64,000 nt of DNA from Mycolicibacterium tusciae (GCF_002086795.1 NZ_MVIM01000001.1:186001-250000), one strand, 5' to 3'. Counted from the first letter of the stretch, positions 31,491-42,696 are shown. The notes: a model not told the origin generated them from the sequence alone. Numbers and translations are program-made.

Positions 31491-31970
31491 CTATTTGCAC
31501 AGCTCTTCGAGGCTGGCGTTCAGGTCGTCCGCGTTCTTCAGTCGCTGCGCCTGCGCGGGATCGTCGTTCGTGACGCCGGCCGTTGCATTGGCGCCGATAT
31601 CCATCAAGTTCTCGGCGAATTCGCGGACCTTGGCGGCCAGATTCTCCGGAGTCGCGGGGTCCAGCCGCGCGACGAGGTACTGGCCGCCGTCGTTCAGCGA
31701 AACCCGCGCATTGGCAGCCACCGCCTGCGCGCCGGTGACGTCACCCGCCCCGCCCGCCGGCATCAGGTTGGTATTGAGCGAGACACCCCGTCGCACGATG
31801 TCGACGGCCGCGCAGGCCCTGGCCTTGGCATCGGCGACCTGTGCCGCGTCATAGTTCCTGTTCGCGGGGTCCGACCGGTACAGCGACCAGGCGGCCAGTC
31901 CGAGCGCGGCGACCGCGAGAACCAGACTGATGACGGTCAGCACCACGAGGCGGCGCGAAACGGCGTTCAC
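31491..31970 (-). CDS. One-TM hypothetical protein, paralog of the protein at 28839-29351
   Basis: The 159-residue protein has one N-terminal membrane helix (about 9-29) and the same C-terminal pattern as its paralog: CAAVDIVRRGVSLNTNLMPAGG, VAANARVSLNDGGQYLVARL, FAENLMDIGA, DDPAQAQRLKNAD and a terminal LCK. The two are clearly homologous along the whole exported domain. It lies 28 bp after nadC, so it may be the last gene of the nadABC transcript. Function unknown. Confidence 0.85.
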   Translation of the reverse strand: MNAVSRRLVVLTVISLVLAVAALGLAAWSLYRSDPANRNYDAAQVADAKARACAAVDIVRRGVSLNTNLMPAGGAGDVTGAQAVAANARVSLNDGGQYLVARLDPATPENLAAKVREFAENLMDIGANATAGVTNDDPAQAQRLKNADDLNASLEELCK

Positions 31971-31998
31971 GATGCGCCATCGTAATGGCCTGTGCTGT

Positions 31999-32865
31999 TT
32001 AGAGATCCAGGCCGATGTCGAGCACCGTCACCGAGTGGGTGAGCGCACCGACTGCCAGGTAATCCACACCGGTTCCGGCGTACTCCGCCGCCGTCTCGAG
32101 CGACAACCCGCCAGAGGACTCCAGCTTGGTTGCAGGCGAGCGTGCATCACGGCGCTGCACCGCAATCTGCGTCTGCCACACCGGAAAATTGTCGAGCAGC
32201 ACGAGTGCCTGATCCCCCAGGTTCTCGGCGAACACCTCGTCGAGTTGCTCCAGCGAGTCGACCTCCACCTCGCATGGCAGATCCGGCGCGGCCGCTCGTA
32301 CGGCACGCAGCGCGGCCACCACCGAGCCGGCGGCGGCAACGTGGTTGTCCTTGATCAGCGTGGCGTCACCCAGCCCCATCCGGTGGTTCACACCGCCTCC
32401 GACCCGGACCGCGTACTTCTGCAGAGCCCGCAGTCCGGGCAATGTCTTGCGGGTGTCCCGGATCTGGGCTCCGGTACCCGCGACGGCGGCCACCCAGTCC
32501 GCGGTCGTGGTGGCGATACCGGACAGGTGACACACCAGGTTCAGCGTGGTCCGTTCGGCGGTCAGCAAGCCCTGCGTCGGCGCTTCGACGGCCAGCACCA
32601 CCCCGCCCGCGTCGAGCCGCTCACCGTCGTCGACACGATGCTTGACGACGTACCCGCCTGCCCCGATCACCTCGTCGAGTACCAGCAGCGCGATGTCCAC
32701 ACCGGCGATGACGCCGGGTTGTCTGGCGACCATCGACGCGGTCGTCGTGGCATCCGCGCTGACTGTCGCCAGCGTGGTGACATCGGGGCCGTACCGCAGG
32801 TCCTCCTCGAGTCCGCGGGCGATCACCCGGCGAGCCTCGGTCAGCTCATCGGCAGTCAGTTCCAT
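31999..32865 (-). CDS. nadC: Quinolinate phosphoribosyltransferase
   Basis: NadC converts quinolinate and PRPP to nicotinate mononucleotide. It has 288 residues. Conserved segments are ERTTLNLVCHLSGIAT, DTRKTLPGLRALQKYAVRVGGG, NHRMGLGDATLIKDNH and CEVEVDSLEQ. The ATG at 32865 overlaps the nadB stop (TGATG). Confidence 0.98.
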   Translation of the reverse strand: MELTADELTEARRVIARGLEEDLRYGPDVTTLATVSADATTTASMVARQPGVIAGVDIALLVLDEVIGAGGYVVKHRVDDGERLDAGGVVLAVEAPTQGLLTAERTTLNLVCHLSGIATTTADWVAAVAGTGAQIRDTRKTLPGLRALQKYAVRVGGGVNHRMGLGDATLIKDNHVAAAGSVVAALRAVRAAAPDLPCEVEVDSLEQLDEVFAENLGDQALVLLDNFPVWQTQIAVQRRDARSPATKLESSGGLSLETAAEYAGTGVDYLAVGALTHSVTVLDIGLDL

Positions 32866-34421
32866 CAGGCGCACACCACCGCGGGCACCAGGCTGCGGGC
32901 CATCGTCGGGTCGGCAGCCGGATAGTCGGCGCGGTGGTGACAACCCCGCGATTCGGTGCGCTCCAATGCGGCCGTCATCACCGCACCCGCCGCGCACGTC
33001 AGCGCTATATCTTCGAAATTTCTGCGCGAGTTGAGCTTCCGTGGAGTCGCGGTCTCCAAGACCTGCCCCAGCGAGCGCAGGCCGGCATCGTCTCTGACCA
33101 CCGCCGCGTATCGTGTCATCGCCCGCTGCAGATCGGCCCTCGGCAGTGCGCGTCGGGTCGTGGACTCCGGCGGTGCCGCGGTGGCGATTCCGGCATTCGA
33201 AGCGTGTGCCGCTGCGGCCGTTCCGGCCCGGCCGCCGACGACGAGGCCTTCGAGCAGGCTGTTGGAGGCCAGCCGGTTCGCGCCGTGCATCCCGGTGCGC
33301 GCCACCTCCCCGGCCGCGAAAAGACCCGCCAATTCGGTGCGCCCGTGCACATCGGTCACCACTCCGCCGCAGCTGTAGTGCGCACCCGGGACGACGGGGA
33401 TGGCTTGACGCGTCGGATCGATACCCGCATCCCGGCACGCCGCGGTGACGGTGGGAAAGCGTTTCTTGAAGCTCTTGATGCCGCGCGCGTCGAGGTAGAC
33501 ACAGGGGTCGCCGGTCTCGATCATCCGGGCGTTGATCGCAGCGGCGACGATGTCGCGCGGCGCGAGGTCGCCCATCGGGTGCACGCCTTCGGTCACCGAA
33601 CGACCTCGAGAGTCAACAAGAACCGCACCTTCGCCACGTACCGCCTCGGTGATCAGCGGCCGTCTTCCGCCCGCATGCCCGTCGAACAGCATGGTCGGGT
33701 GGAACTGGATGAACTCGAGGTCGGACACCGGCAGCCCGGCCCACATCGCCAGCGCCACGCCGTCACCGGTCGACCCGTCGGGATTGGTGGTCGCCGAGTA
33801 CAGGTGCCCCAATCCGCCGGTCGCCAAAATCACCGATCGGGTGTGAATGATTCCTGGACCATCGTCGTTGAGCGTCAGGACACCGGTGACCGCGCTGTCT
33901 TCGTGCAGGATCTCCAGCGCGACGTGGCTGCGACGGATGTCCAACCGAGCTGCGGCGACGTCGAGGGCACGCTGCACTTCCGCACCGGTTGCGTCGCCTC
34001 CGGCATGGATGATCCGCCTGCGCGAATGACCACCCTCGCGGGTCAGGGACCATTGTCCGGGTGCTGCTTCGTCGAACCGCGCACCATTTTCGACGAGATC
34101 ACGCACCGCGCGGTAGCCATCCGCGACGATCGAACGCACCGCTGCCGGGTCACACAATCCGGCCCCCGCCGCCAACGTGTCGCCGACATGCGCGTCGACC
34201 GAATCGCCTTCTTCCCGAAGGACTTCCGGCAATACGACCGCGATGCCACCCTGCGCGTAGAACGTGGCGGTGTCGCCGGCCTTGCTGAGTACCATCACCT
34301 TCTGGCCCCGACGGTGTGCCGCGAGCGCCGCGCACAGACCCGCGACACCGGTGCCGATGACAACGACGTCGGCACGCTGCTGCCAGTAGCCGCGACCGCC
34401 ACAAGCGGCCTGGCGCGTCAC
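32865..34421 (-). CDS. nadB: L-aspartate oxidase
   Basis: NadB oxidises aspartate to iminoaspartate, the substrate of NadA. The 518-residue flavoprotein has the FAD motif [17 protein letters not shown] and [16 protein letters not shown] and YSCGGVVTD segments of the succinate dehydrogenase/fumarate reductase family. The GTG at 34421 overlaps the nadA stop; the frame is open further upstream but without homology. Confidence 0.97.
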   Translation of the reverse strand: MTRQAACGGRGYWQQRADVVVIGTGVAGLCAALAAHRRGQKVMVLSKAGDTATFYAQGGIAVVLPEVLREEGDSVDAHVGDTLAAGAGLCDPAAVRSIVADGYRAVRDLVENGARFDEAAPGQWSLTREGGHSRRRIIHAGGDATGAEVQRALDVAAARLDIRRSHVALEILHEDSAVTGVLTLNDDGPGIIHTRSVILATGGLGHLYSATTNPDGSTGDGVALAMWAGLPVSDLEFIQFHPTMLFDGHAGGRRPLITEAVRGEGAVLVDSRGRSVTEGVHPMGDLAPRDIVAAAINARMIETGDPCVYLDARGIKSFKKRFPTVTAACRDAGIDPTRQAIPVVPGAHYSCGGVVTDVHGRTELAGLFAAGEVARTGMHGANRLASNSLLEGLVVGGRAGTAAAAHASNAGIATAAPPESTTRRALPRADLQRAMTRYAAVVRDDAGLRSLGQVLETATPRKLNSRRNFEDIALTCAAGAVMTAALERTESRGCHHRADYPAADPTMARSLVPAVVCA

Positions 34422-35461
34422 TCGCCGCCGCCGGGTTGTCCGATCTCGATCATCCGCAGCACGCTGGCACGGGCCAGACGGGCGGTCTCGGGATCGACGT
34501 CGACTTCGTCCTTGCCTTCTACGAGGCAGCGCAACAGCGCGGCCGGGGTGATCATCTTCATGAACTTGCACGACGCCCGGTCGTTGACCGCTTGGAAGTC
34601 GACTTCCGGTGCGGCGCGGCGTAACTGGTGCAGCATCCCGACCTCGGTCGCGACCAGCACCTGGCGTGCCCGGGTGTCGCGGGCCGCGTCCAGCATGCCG
34701 CCGGTCGACAAGATCTTGACCCTGTCCTCAGGGAACGCGCCCTCCCCTGCCAGGTACAGAGCCGAAGTGGCGCAACCACATTCGGGGTGTACGTACAGTT
34801 CGGCGTCCGGATGGGCGCGGGCCTGGGCGGCGAGTTCGTCGCCGTTGATCCCTGCGTGCACGTGGCATTCACCAGCCCACACATGCAGGTTCTTGCGGCC
34901 GGTGACGCGGCGCACGTGAGCGCCGAGGAACTGGTCCGGGCAGAACAGCACCTCGCGGTCGGCAGGGATCGAGGCAACGACTTCGACCGCGTTCGAGGAC
35001 GTGCAGCAGATGTCGGTCTCGGCTTTCACCGCGGCGGTGGTGTTGACGTAGGACACGACCACAGCACCCGGGTGTTCGGCTTTCCAGGCGCGAAGTTCGT
35101 CGGCGGTGATCGAGTCGGCCAGGGAGCATCCCGCCCGCTGATCGGGTATCAGCACCGTCTTGCCCGGAGACAGGATCTTCGCGGTCTCAGCCATGAAGTG
35201 CACGCCGCAGAACACGATCGTGTCCTCGGGGACTTCGGCGGCGATGCGCGACAACGCCAGGGAGTCGCCGACGTGGTCTGCGACATCCTGGATCGCCGGC
35301 AGCTGATAGTTGTGCGCCAGCAGCGTCGCACCGCGTAGATCGGCCAGGCGGCGCACCTCGGCGGCCCATTCCTGGTCGCCGTCGACTCCAGAATATCCAT
35401 TCGGACCTGCGACTATGCGATCCACCAGATCGTTAGCGGGCATGCGGTCCAAAACCGTCAT
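34418..35461 (-). CDS. nadA: Quinolinate synthase
   Basis: NadA condenses iminoaspartate with dihydroxyacetone phosphate using a [4Fe-4S] cluster. The 347-residue protein has the three ligands at C85 ([10 protein letters not shown]), C228 (HPECGC) and C298 (ASCKFM). The ATG at 35461 has a strong GGAGG seven bases upstream. It is the first gene of nadABC and is divergent from the NrtR-type regulator through a 47-bp gap that contains a palindromic operator. Confidence 0.98.
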   Translation of the reverse strand: MTVLDRMPANDLVDRIVAGPNGYSGVDGDQEWAAEVRRLADLRGATLLAHNYQLPAIQDVADHVGDSLALSRIAAEVPEDTIVFCGVHFMAETAKILSPGKTVLIPDQRAGCSLADSITADELRAWKAEHPGAVVVSYVNTTAAVKAETDICCTSSNAVEVVASIPADREVLFCPDQFLGAHVRRVTGRKNLHVWAGECHVHAGINGDELAAQARAHPDAELYVHPECGCATSALYLAGEGAFPEDRVKILSTGGMLDAARDTRARQVLVATEVGMLHQLRRAAPEVDFQAVNDRASCKFMKMITPAALLRCLVEGKDEVDVDPETARLARASVLRMIEIGQPGGGE

Positions 35462-35485
35462 AGCCGCCTCCTTACCTCCGTCGAG

Positions 35486-35508
35486 GTTTTCGACTTACAA
35501 TCGAAAAC
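35486..35508. promoter_or_regulatory. NrtR/NdnR operator GTTTTCGA-N7-TCGAAAAC between nadA and its regulator
   Basis: A perfect 8-bp inverted repeat with a 7-bp spacer ends directly against the regulator ATG at 35509. TACAAT at 35496-35501, inside the operator, is a good -10 for the plus-strand gene; its spacing predicts transcription starting at or next to the ATG, a leaderless mRNA. Bound repressor would cover both divergent promoters. NrtR-family control of nadABC is known in actinobacteria; the site itself is read from the sequence. Confidence 0.8.
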
Positions 35509-36201
35509 ATGTCCCATATTAGCACCGCGCATGAGGTGCTGGCCGCCGTGTTCCAGGTTCGAGCTGTCGATTCCCCGAAACCCGCACTTCACGTGCTGTT
35601 GTGGCAGCGTGCACTGGAGCCGGAGGCCGGAAAATGGGCTCTACCGGGCGGCAGCTTGCGCAACGACGAGGATCTGACCAGCTCCGTTCGGCGCCAGCTG
35701 GCCGAAAAAGTCGACCTGCGTGAGGTTGCCCACCTCGAACAGCTTGCGGTTTTCTCCGATCCCAGCCGCGTGCCGGGCACCCGCACCATCGCGTCGACGT
35801 TCCTCGGGTTGGTCCCCTCCCCTGCTACCCCGGAATTGCCGCCGGACACCCGATGGCACCCGGTCGACCATCTGCCGCCGATGGCGTTCGATCACGGCCC
35901 GATGGTCGAGCACGCCGTTGCGCGCCTCGTCGCCAAGCTGTCGTACACGAACATCGGGTTCGCCTTGGCACCAACTGAATTCGCCGTGTCGACACTGCGC
36001 GACATCTACAGCGCTGCGCTGGGCCATCCAGTCGACGCGACCAACCTGCAACGTGTGCTGGAACGACGCAACGTCATCACCCGCACCGGTACGACCGCTC
36101 GATCGGGCCGCAGCGGCGGTCGTCCCGCGGCGCTATACCGGTTCACCGACTCCCGCTACCGCGTGACCGACGAATTCGCCGCATTACGCCCGCCCGGGTG
36201 A
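35509..36201 (+). CDS. nrtR: Nudix-like transcriptional regulator of NAD synthesis (NrtR/NdnR type)
   Basis: The 230-residue protein has an N-terminal Nudix fold (1-140) and a C-terminal winged helix (about 150-220: ATNLQRVLERRNVITRTG, GGRPAALYRF). The Nudix box GGSLRNDEDLTSSVRRQLAEKVDL is degenerate, lacking the full REUXEE signature, as expected for regulators that bind ADP-ribose or NAD+ without hydrolysis. It lies divergent from nadABC behind a palindrome that ends at its own start codon, consistent with autoregulation. Confidence 0.9.
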   Translation: MSHISTAHEVLAAVFQVRAVDSPKPALHVLLWQRALEPEAGKWALPGGSLRNDEDLTSSVRRQLAEKVDLREVAHLEQLAVFSDPSRVPGTRTIASTFLGLVPSPATPELPPDTRWHPVDHLPPMAFDHGPMVEHAVARLVAKLSYTNIGFALAPTEFAVSTLRDIYSAALGHPVDATNLQRVLERRNVITRTGTTARSGRSGGRPAALYRFTDSRYRVTDEFAALRPPG

Positions 36202-36243
36202 GTCGGCTGGCTTCTTAGCGCTCTCTTAAGCAAGAATGGCCGG

Positions 36244-37581
36244 ATGGATCTGGGCAGCGTCGCGCCAGCAGCTGGTGCAGAGTGGATCGGGCACGTCCCC
36301 CACGAGGAGCTGGTAGGCGGTGCCCGGCCGCAATTGCCGTCCGATGACCCGTTCTACGAACCGCCCACGGGCTTCCAGCACGCCACTCCGGGCACCGTCC
36401 TGCGCAGCAGGGACGTCGAGCTGGCATTCATGGGCCTGATCCCACAGCGCGCACGGGCCACCCAGCTGCTGTATCGCACCACTGACATGCACGGCAACGC
36501 CGACGCGGCCGCGACCACCGTGATCGTGCCGGCAGAGCGCACGCCGTCCGCCGTCACGCCGGTGATCTCCTACCAGTGCGCCATCGACGCCGTGACCTCA
36601 CGCTGCTTCCCCTCGTATGCGCTGCGGCGCCACGCACACGCCACGGGGTCCGTCGCACAGTTCGAGTTCCTCCTGGTCGCCGCGTGCCTCGCTGAGGGCT
36701 GGGCGGTGTCGGTGCCGGACCACGAGGGCCGCCTGGGCATGTGGGGCGCCCCGTACGAACCCGGCTACCACGTGCTCGACGGCTTGCGCGCCGCCGTCAG
36801 CTCCAAACGGCTGGGGCTGTCAGCCGATGCGCCGATCGGGCTATGGGGCTACTCCGGCGGCGGACTGGCCACCGCCTGGGCCGCCGAGATGAGCGGCACC
36901 TATGCGCCAGACCTGAACGTCGTCGGCGCGGTACTCGGGTCACCGGTCGGCGATCTCGGCCATACGTTCCGCCGACTCAACGGCACGTTCGCGTCCGGGC
37001 TCCCCGCACTGGTCGTCGCCGCGCTTTCGCACATCTATCCCGATCTCGACCGGCTCATCCAGGAGCACGTCACCGAAGAGGGCAAGGTACTCCTCGAGCG
37101 ACTGCACACGATGACGACCGCCGAGGCGATGGTCCGGATGGCCAAGAAGGACATGGCCGACATGCTCGACAGGCCGCTCGAGGAAATCCTCGACAGCCCT
37201 GCGGTCCAGCACGTCTTCGCCGACATCAAGCTCGGCGTCGCGGCACCGGCTCCGCCGGTTTTGATTGTGCAGGCGGTCCACGATCAGCTGATCTCGGTCG
37301 AGAACATCGACGAGCTCGCGGAGATGTACAGATCGGGTGGCGCGTCGGTGACCTACCACCGGGACATGTTCAGTGAGCACATGTTGCTGCACCCCATGTC
37401 CGCACCGATGGCATTGCGCTGGCTCATCGATCGGTTCGCCGGAAAGCCGTTGTCCGAGCACATGGTTCGGACCAAGTGGCCGACGCTGCTGAATCCGATG
37501 ACCTACGTCGGCATGGCGCGACTGGCGAAGATCGTCGCCAAGGTGGTCACAGGTCGGACGGTGGAGCGGTCCCCGCTTTAG
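36244..37581 (+). CDS. Secretory-lipase family alpha/beta hydrolase
   Basis: The 445-residue protein matches the LIP family (as in mycobacterial Rv1592c-like lipases). The nucleophile is S204 in [11 protein letters not shown]; the acid and histidine are probably in [10 protein letters not shown] and FSEHMLLHP. There is no clear signal peptide from the ATG at 36244, so export is uncertain. It stands 42 bp after nrtR and its last 35 bp overlap the convergent DUF2567 gene. Confidence 0.92.
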   Translation: MDLGSVAPAAGAEWIGHVPHEELVGGARPQLPSDDPFYEPPTGFQHATPGTVLRSRDVELAFMGLIPQRARATQLLYRTTDMHGNADAAATTVIVPAERTPSAVTPVISYQCAIDAVTSRCFPSYALRRHAHATGSVAQFEFLLVAACLAEGWAVSVPDHEGRLGMWGAPYEPGYHVLDGLRAAVSSKRLGLSADAPIGLWGYSGGGLATAWAAEMSGTYAPDLNVVGAVLGSPVGDLGHTFRRLNGTFASGLPALVVAALSHIYPDLDRLIQEHVTEEGKVLLERLHTMTTAEAMVRMAKKDMADMLDRPLEEILDSPAVQHVFADIKLGVAAPAPPVLIVQAVHDQLISVENIDELAEMYRSGGASVTYHRDMFSEHMLLHPMSAPMALRWLIDRFAGKPLSEHMVRTKWPTLLNPMTYVGMARLAKIVAKVVTGRTVERSPL

Positions 37582-38179
37582 CGATCGCATCGTCGAGCTG
37601 GGACTCGACGGGCGGCCAGGCGCCCAGGTCGTCGCGCGGGATCGACACCGCGATGAGCGCGTAGACCAGCGCCGCCATTGCCGCGGGAAACAGGATGGTC
37701 AGGGCCATCAGCAAAGGTGCGTGCCCGAAGAACACCGGGGGTGCCTCGACCACGTAGTGCACGCGATGGTCGGGTGAAATCGGCGCGCTGGCAACATCGA
37801 TGGTCCCGTACCGCCAATGCGCCAGTGCCGCACCGACTCCCGATGCCACACCGGCCGCGGCCGCGGATCCGAGACCGAGTGCCGCGACCATCAACGGGCC
37901 GCGGTGAGCACGCCATTGCCACACCAGGACGGCCGCCACGACCGCCATCACACACAGCATGCCGACCGCCAGGAAGGCAGCGACGAAGAAGTGGTCGGCT
38001 TCGTTGCCGAGGTACGCCCTGACCCGTTCGCCGCTCTTCGTCAACGCCACCACACCGTGCACAGCCGGGGCCACCGCCGCCCACAATGCACCGATCACTA
38101 CCCCAGTGAGCGCCAGTCCGGCGACGACGATCAGGGCCGCGCGTCGGCGCGAAACACGCGGGGGGACGAGCTCACTCAT
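37547..38179 (-). CDS. DUF2567 family membrane protein
   Basis: The 210-residue protein has about four membrane helices ([87 protein letters not shown]). This matches the mycobacterial DUF2567 family next to the biotin synthase genes. Function unknown. It lies 13 bp after bsaP on the same strand, so it may share the bioB transcript. Confidence 0.85.
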   Translation of the reverse strand: MSELVPPRVSRRRAALIVVAGLALTGVVIGALWAAVAPAVHGVVALTKSGERVRAYLGNEADHFFVAAFLAVGMLCVMAVVAAVLVWQWRAHRGPLMVAALGLGSAAAAGVASGVGAALAHWRYGTIDVASAPISPDHRVHYVVEAPPVFFGHAPLLMALTILFPAAMAALVYALIAVSIPRDDLGAWPPVESQLDDAIAKAGTAPPSDL

Positions 38180-38192
38180 CGTGACCCCAGGC

Positions 38193-38384
38193 TCATCGCT
38201 GCTCCAGATCCTTCGAGTCCGTCAGGCCGTGCCGCGAACATTTCGCCGACCACCCGTCAGGACGCACCTGCACAATCATCCGGCGGCCGCACTCCGCGCA
38301 GAAGCGGGGGGGTTCGAGACCCAGTTGCGCCGCCGCCGGCAGCGGCGTGCCGTCGGGCTCACCCGTGTAGACGTTGAACGCCAT
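38193..38384 (-). CDS. bsaP: Biotin synthase auxiliary protein BsaP
   Basis: This 63-residue protein has three cysteines, C29-AE-C32 (FCAECGRRM) and C49 (AKCSRH), fitting an iron-sulfur or metal site. Mycobacteria are known to need the small protein BsaP, encoded beside bioB, for the sulfur insertion by BioB. Size, cysteine pattern and position 13 bp after bioB all agree. The ATG at 38384 ([12 protein letters not shown]) was preferred to an upstream in-frame ATG inside the bioB 3' end. Confidence 0.88.
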   Translation of the reverse strand: MAFNVYTGEPDGTPLPAAAQLGLEPPRFCAECGRRMIVQVRPDGWSAKCSRHGLTDSKDLEQR

Positions 38385-38397
38385 CACTGAACGGTTA

Positions 38398-39457
<1,060 letters not shown>

Positions 39458-39463
39458 ACCGGG

Positions 39464-40039
39464 GTGCAGCTCCACAAACGCGACGTGGTCGAGGCGGCGG
39501 CAGCCCTCCTGGACGAGTACGGAATCGCCGACCTCACGATGCGACGGCTCGCGCGCGAGCTCAGCGTGTCCCCCGGCGCCCTGTATTGGCATTTCGCCAA
39601 CAAGCAGGAACTCCTCGGCGCCATCGCCGACCGCATTCTGGACGGAGTCCCGTCGGCCCGCGGCGTCGTCGAGGTATGCAACCGGCTTCGTGACGCGCTG
39701 CTGTCGCACACCGATGGCGCCGAACTGGTGTCGGCTAGCTTCGCGGCGGGCCAGTCGTCGGCGATGAAGCAGATTCTGGCCGTCCTGACCGAGGCGGTAA
39801 CCGAGGTCGGCGTCGACGCCGCGCACGCCGAGCTGGCCGCCCGCACGGTCGTCTACTACGTGCTCGGCTTCACCGTGGACGAGCAGTCGCGTCTGCAATG
39901 GGATGCCGCCGGCGCCGAGCTACCCGAGTGGCAGTCGGTCCTGGCCGACGATGCCAACGCGCGGTTCGCGTTCGGCTTGCGGCTGTTCGTCGACGGCATC
40001 AACGTCTCTCAGAAGTCGCCGCTGGCATTCGGGCCGTGA
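39464..40039 (+). CDS. bioQ: TetR-family biotin regulator BioQ
   Basis: The 191-residue regulator begins at a GTG at 39464 (VQLHKRDVVEAAAALLDEYG). The helix-turn-helix is in LARELSVSPGALYWHFANK, followed by a TetR_C-type helical domain. Divergence from bioB and the matching palindromes before bioB and bioF identify it as BioQ, the repressor of biotin genes in mycobacteria and corynebacteria. Its stop overlaps the GTG of the following gene. Confidence 0.88.
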   Translation: MQLHKRDVVEAAAALLDEYGIADLTMRRLARELSVSPGALYWHFANKQELLGAIADRILDGVPSARGVVEVCNRLRDALLSHTDGAELVSASFAAGQSSAMKQILAVLTEAVTEVGVDAAHAELAARTVVYYVLGFTVDEQSRLQWDAAGAELPEWQSVLADDANARFAFGLRLFVDGINVSQKSPLAFGP

Positions 40040-40371
40040 TCACCGTCGACGACGTGCGCAGTATCGCCTCGACGCTGCCGAGGTCATACGAAGCCGTCGT
40101 CCGCGACGAGATCCGGCTCCGCGCGGGACGGCTTGTGTACGCCGCGTTCTCACGCGACGAGACGGTGATGGGCGTCGCCTTTCCCAAGGAGGAGCGTGCG
40201 GCGATGGTCGCCGCCGAACCCGACAAGTTCATGCTGCCGCGCAAATCGGAGATGCGATACAACTGGATTCTGGTACGGCTCGACGCGATCGAACTCGACG
40301 AGCTGCGCGAGCTCTTGATCGACGGCTGGCGGATGTGTGTACCGAAAAGCGTTGGGGCAGAAGTCTCTTAG
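40036..40371 (+). CDS. MmcQ/YjbR family protein
   Basis: The 111-residue protein has the YjbR fold pattern (DVRSIASTLPRSYEAVV, MGVAFPKEERAAMV, YNWILVRLDAI, LLIDGWRMCVPK). The family is often described as DNA-binding-like, with unknown cellular role. The GTG start at 40036 overlaps the bioQ stop, so it is translated with the regulator. It overlaps the convergent RNA-ligase-like gene by four bases. Confidence 0.85.
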   Translation: MITVDDVRSIASTLPRSYEAVVRDEIRLRAGRLVYAAFSRDETVMGVAFPKEERAAMVAAEPDKFMLPRKSEMRYNWILVRLDAIELDELRELLIDGWRMCVPKSVGAEVS

Positions 40372-40886
40372 ATTGGGTACTCGCGTTTGGCATTGCCATC
40401 CCAGTGCCTGATGCCGACGATTGTCGCGGACAGGTCGCGTCCTAAACCCGGCACCGTCAGCGCCGCTTGCAATTGCTCGGCCGGCACCCGGCGCGCCAAC
40501 GTCACGTGCGGCGTCCACCGGCCGGGGTCCGAGTGCGGAAGCGGACCGTTCGGCATGTGCGGCAGACAGGCGTCGAGCACCTCGGCGTGCAGGGACAACA
40601 GCACAGCTGACGGAACGATCAGCCGCACCAGCGTGAAATCCCGCCGACCGAACAGCATGGGCGCGCCGACGGTGCACCGAAGCGGCAACCGCCGCAACAG
40701 CGGCCGCAACGCGTCATGCACCGATTCATCCATGCTTGCGGCTACCGCCAGGGTGACGTGCGGCCTGTTGCTGGGCGCGGTGTGCGCGGCCTGACTGCGC
40801 ACACCCGCCGCGGTGAGGTCGTCCCAGCTACGCCGGATCGCCGCATCGGTGTCCGGGTCGAACAGCATCTCGACGGAATGCACCAT
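40368..40886 (-). CDS. 2'-5' RNA ligase / 2H phosphoesterase superfamily protein
   Basis: The 172-residue protein has the two HxT motifs that define 2H phosphoesterases: RPHVTLAV and TPHVTLARR. Family members (ThpR, LigT) act on 2',3'-cyclic phosphates or 2'-5' linkages in RNA. I chose the ATG at 40886 (MVHSVEMLFDPDTD), 2 bp after the bioD stop; a further upstream start would overlap bioD. It is thus the third gene of the bioFD unit, with no obvious link to biotin. Confidence 0.88.
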   Translation of the reverse strand: MVHSVEMLFDPDTDAAIRRSWDDLTAAGVRSQAAHTAPSNRPHVTLAVAASMDESVHDALRPLLRRLPLRCTVGAPMLFGRRDFTLVRLIVPSAVLLSLHAEVLDACLPHMPNGPLPHSDPGRWTPHVTLARRVPAEQLQAALTVPGLGRDLSATIVGIRHWDGNAKREYPI

Positions 40887-40888
40887 GC

Positions 40889-41554
40889 CTAAAGACTCGC
40901 GATCCAATCGGGATCGAACACCGACGAGCAGACCGCCTCGAACTCGGCGGCACTCGCGCGACCGAGGCCCGCAGGTAGTACCGCACGCAGCGGCGCCAGC
41001 CTGCTCAGCGCCTCGCGGTTGCCCTGCTCGGCCGTACCCGGTTCAGACGGCCACGCGCCGATCACCAGTCCGGCGCACGGAACCCCTTGGGAAGCAAGAG
41101 CTTCCAATGTCAATGCGGTGTGGTTCAACGTGCCAAGACCCGCGGCGACCACGACGAGCACCGGCGCGGCCAGGTCCGCCGCCACGTCACGCAGCGTCAC
41201 CCCGTCCTGGCCCAGCTCGACGAGCAGGCCGCCGGCCCCCTCCAACAGCACCAGCTTGGCGTCCGCCTCACGCACCGACGCGACAAGTTCGCTGCGCGTC
41301 GGCAACGCCAGACCCGCTCGTTGTGCGGCCGCGACCGGGGCGAGCGGCTCCGGGTATCGCCACGAGCCACGCAGATCGGTCACACCGGAAAGCCGGGCGA
41401 CATCGGCGAGGTCGTCATCCACGGGGCTGCCCGTCTGTACGGGTTTGCACACCGCGACCTCGATGCCCGCCAGCCGCGCGCAACACGCCAGGGCGGCCGT
41501 TGCCATCGTCTTGCCGACGCCGGTATCGGTCCCGGTGACGACGAGAGTGCTCAC
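40889..41554 (-). CDS. bioD: Dethiobiotin synthetase
   Basis: BioD forms the ureido ring from DAPA, CO2 and ATP. The 221-residue protein starts with the P-loop [17 protein letters not shown] and has CKPVQTGS and [10 protein letters not shown] segments. The GTG start at 41554 overlaps the bioF stop. Confidence 0.97.
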   Translation of the reverse strand: MSTLVVTGTDTGVGKTMATAALACCARLAGIEVAVCKPVQTGSPVDDDLADVARLSGVTDLRGSWRYPEPLAPVAAAQRAGLALPTRSELVASVREADAKLVLLEGAGGLLVELGQDGVTLRDVAADLAAPVLVVVAAGLGTLNHTALTLEALASQGVPCAGLVIGAWPSEPGTAEQGNREALSRLAPLRAVLPAGLGRASAAEFEAVCSSVFDPDWIASL

Positions 41555-42696
41555 GCGCCCGCAGAGAGAACGTCGGTGAGCACCTCACGCGCCAGAGCCA
41601 TCTCGTCACCGGAGAGCGACGCGCGCGCCGTCAGCCGCAGCCGCGAGGTGCCCGGTGCGACGGTGGGCGGCCGGAAGCAGCCCACCCGGACGCCGCGGTC
41701 CAGACACGCGACAGCGGCGGCCAGCGCCACCTCGGGCTCACCGAGGATCACCGACACCACCGCCGACTCGGGCGGTTCGGCGACACCGCTCACCGTGGCA
41801 AGTGCCGCCGCATGATCCAGCACCGCCTGCGCGCGCCAGGGCTCAGCGATCAGGACGTCCAACGCCGCCCGCGCCGCTCCCACCGCCGCGGGTGCCAACC
41901 CGGTGTCGAAGATGAACGGCCGTGCGGCATCGATCAGGTGGTCGCGCACCGCGGCGGGTCCCAGCACCACGCCGCCCTGACTTCCCAGCGCCTTGGACAT
42001 CGTCGTCGTCATCACCACGTCCGGCGCACCGGCCAAGCCGATCTCGTGCACGAGCCCGCGACCTCCGGTCCCCCGCACCCCCAGCGCGTGGGCCTCGTCG
42101 ACGACCAGGAGTGCGCCGTGCCGACGGCAGACGTCGTGGAGCGCCCGCAACGGCGCGACCACGCCGTCCGCAGAGAAGACCGCATCGGTCACCACGACCG
42201 CGCGTTCCTCGTCACGGCCCGCCAGTGCCGCCTCGACGGCCGCGACGTCACGGTGCGGGGTCACCACGACCCGGGCGCGCGACAGCCGGCACGCGTCGAC
42301 CAGGGACGCGTGCGTCAGGGCGTCCGAGACCAGTAGCGACCCGGCTCCGGACAGTGACACCACAGCGCCCAGGTTCGCGGTGTACCCCGACGAGAACACC
42401 AGCGCGGCCTCGGCGCCGACGAATTCGGCGAGCGCCGACTCGAAGCCTTCGTGGATCTCGGTGTTGCCGGTGACCAGGCGTGATCCCGTCGATCCGGCAC
42501 CCCAGGTCCGTAGCGCGGCGACGCCTCCGTCGATGACATCGGGATGCTGTGAAAGGCCGAGGTAGTCGTTGGAGGCCAGGTCCAATTCGGCTCCGACGGG
42601 TGGACGCGTGCGCAGCGACCGGCGCAAACCCGCGGCACGACGCTGCTGCTCGACCTCGTCGAGCCACGCCAGCGGCGAAAGACCGGTGCGTGTCAC
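41551..42696 (-). CDS. bioF: 8-amino-7-oxononanoate synthase
   Basis: BioF condenses pimeloyl-thioester with alanine using PLP. The 381-residue protein has [26 protein letters not shown] and the PLP lysine K235 in [13 protein letters not shown]. The GTG at 42696 has GGAG about ten bases upstream. The upstream gap to bioA contains a BioQ-type operator that overlaps the bioA stop codon. Confidence 0.97.
   Translation of the reverse strand: MTRTGLSPLAWLDEVEQQRRAAGLRRSLRTRPPVGAELDLASNDYLGLSQHPDVIDGGVAALRTWGAGSTGSRLVTGNTEIHEGFESALAEFVGAEAALVFSSGYTANLGAVVSLSGAGSLLVSDALTHASLVDACRLSRARVVVTPHRDVAAVEAALAGRDEERAVVVTDAVFSADGVVAPLRALHDVCRRHGALLVVDEAHALGVRGTGGRGLVHEIGLAGAPDVVMTTTMSKALGSQGGVVLGPAAVRDHLIDAARPFIFDTGLAPAAVGAARAALDVLIAEPWRAQAVLDHAAALATVSGVAEPPESAVVSVILGEPEVALAAAVACLDRGVRVGCFRPPTVAPGTSRLRLTARASLSGDEMALAREVLTDVLSAGA

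Noticed and set aside
32934..34919. 661-codon plus-strand open frame opposite nadB and nadA
   Set aside because: It is antisense to two genes with complete catalytic motifs and shows no recognisable motif itself.
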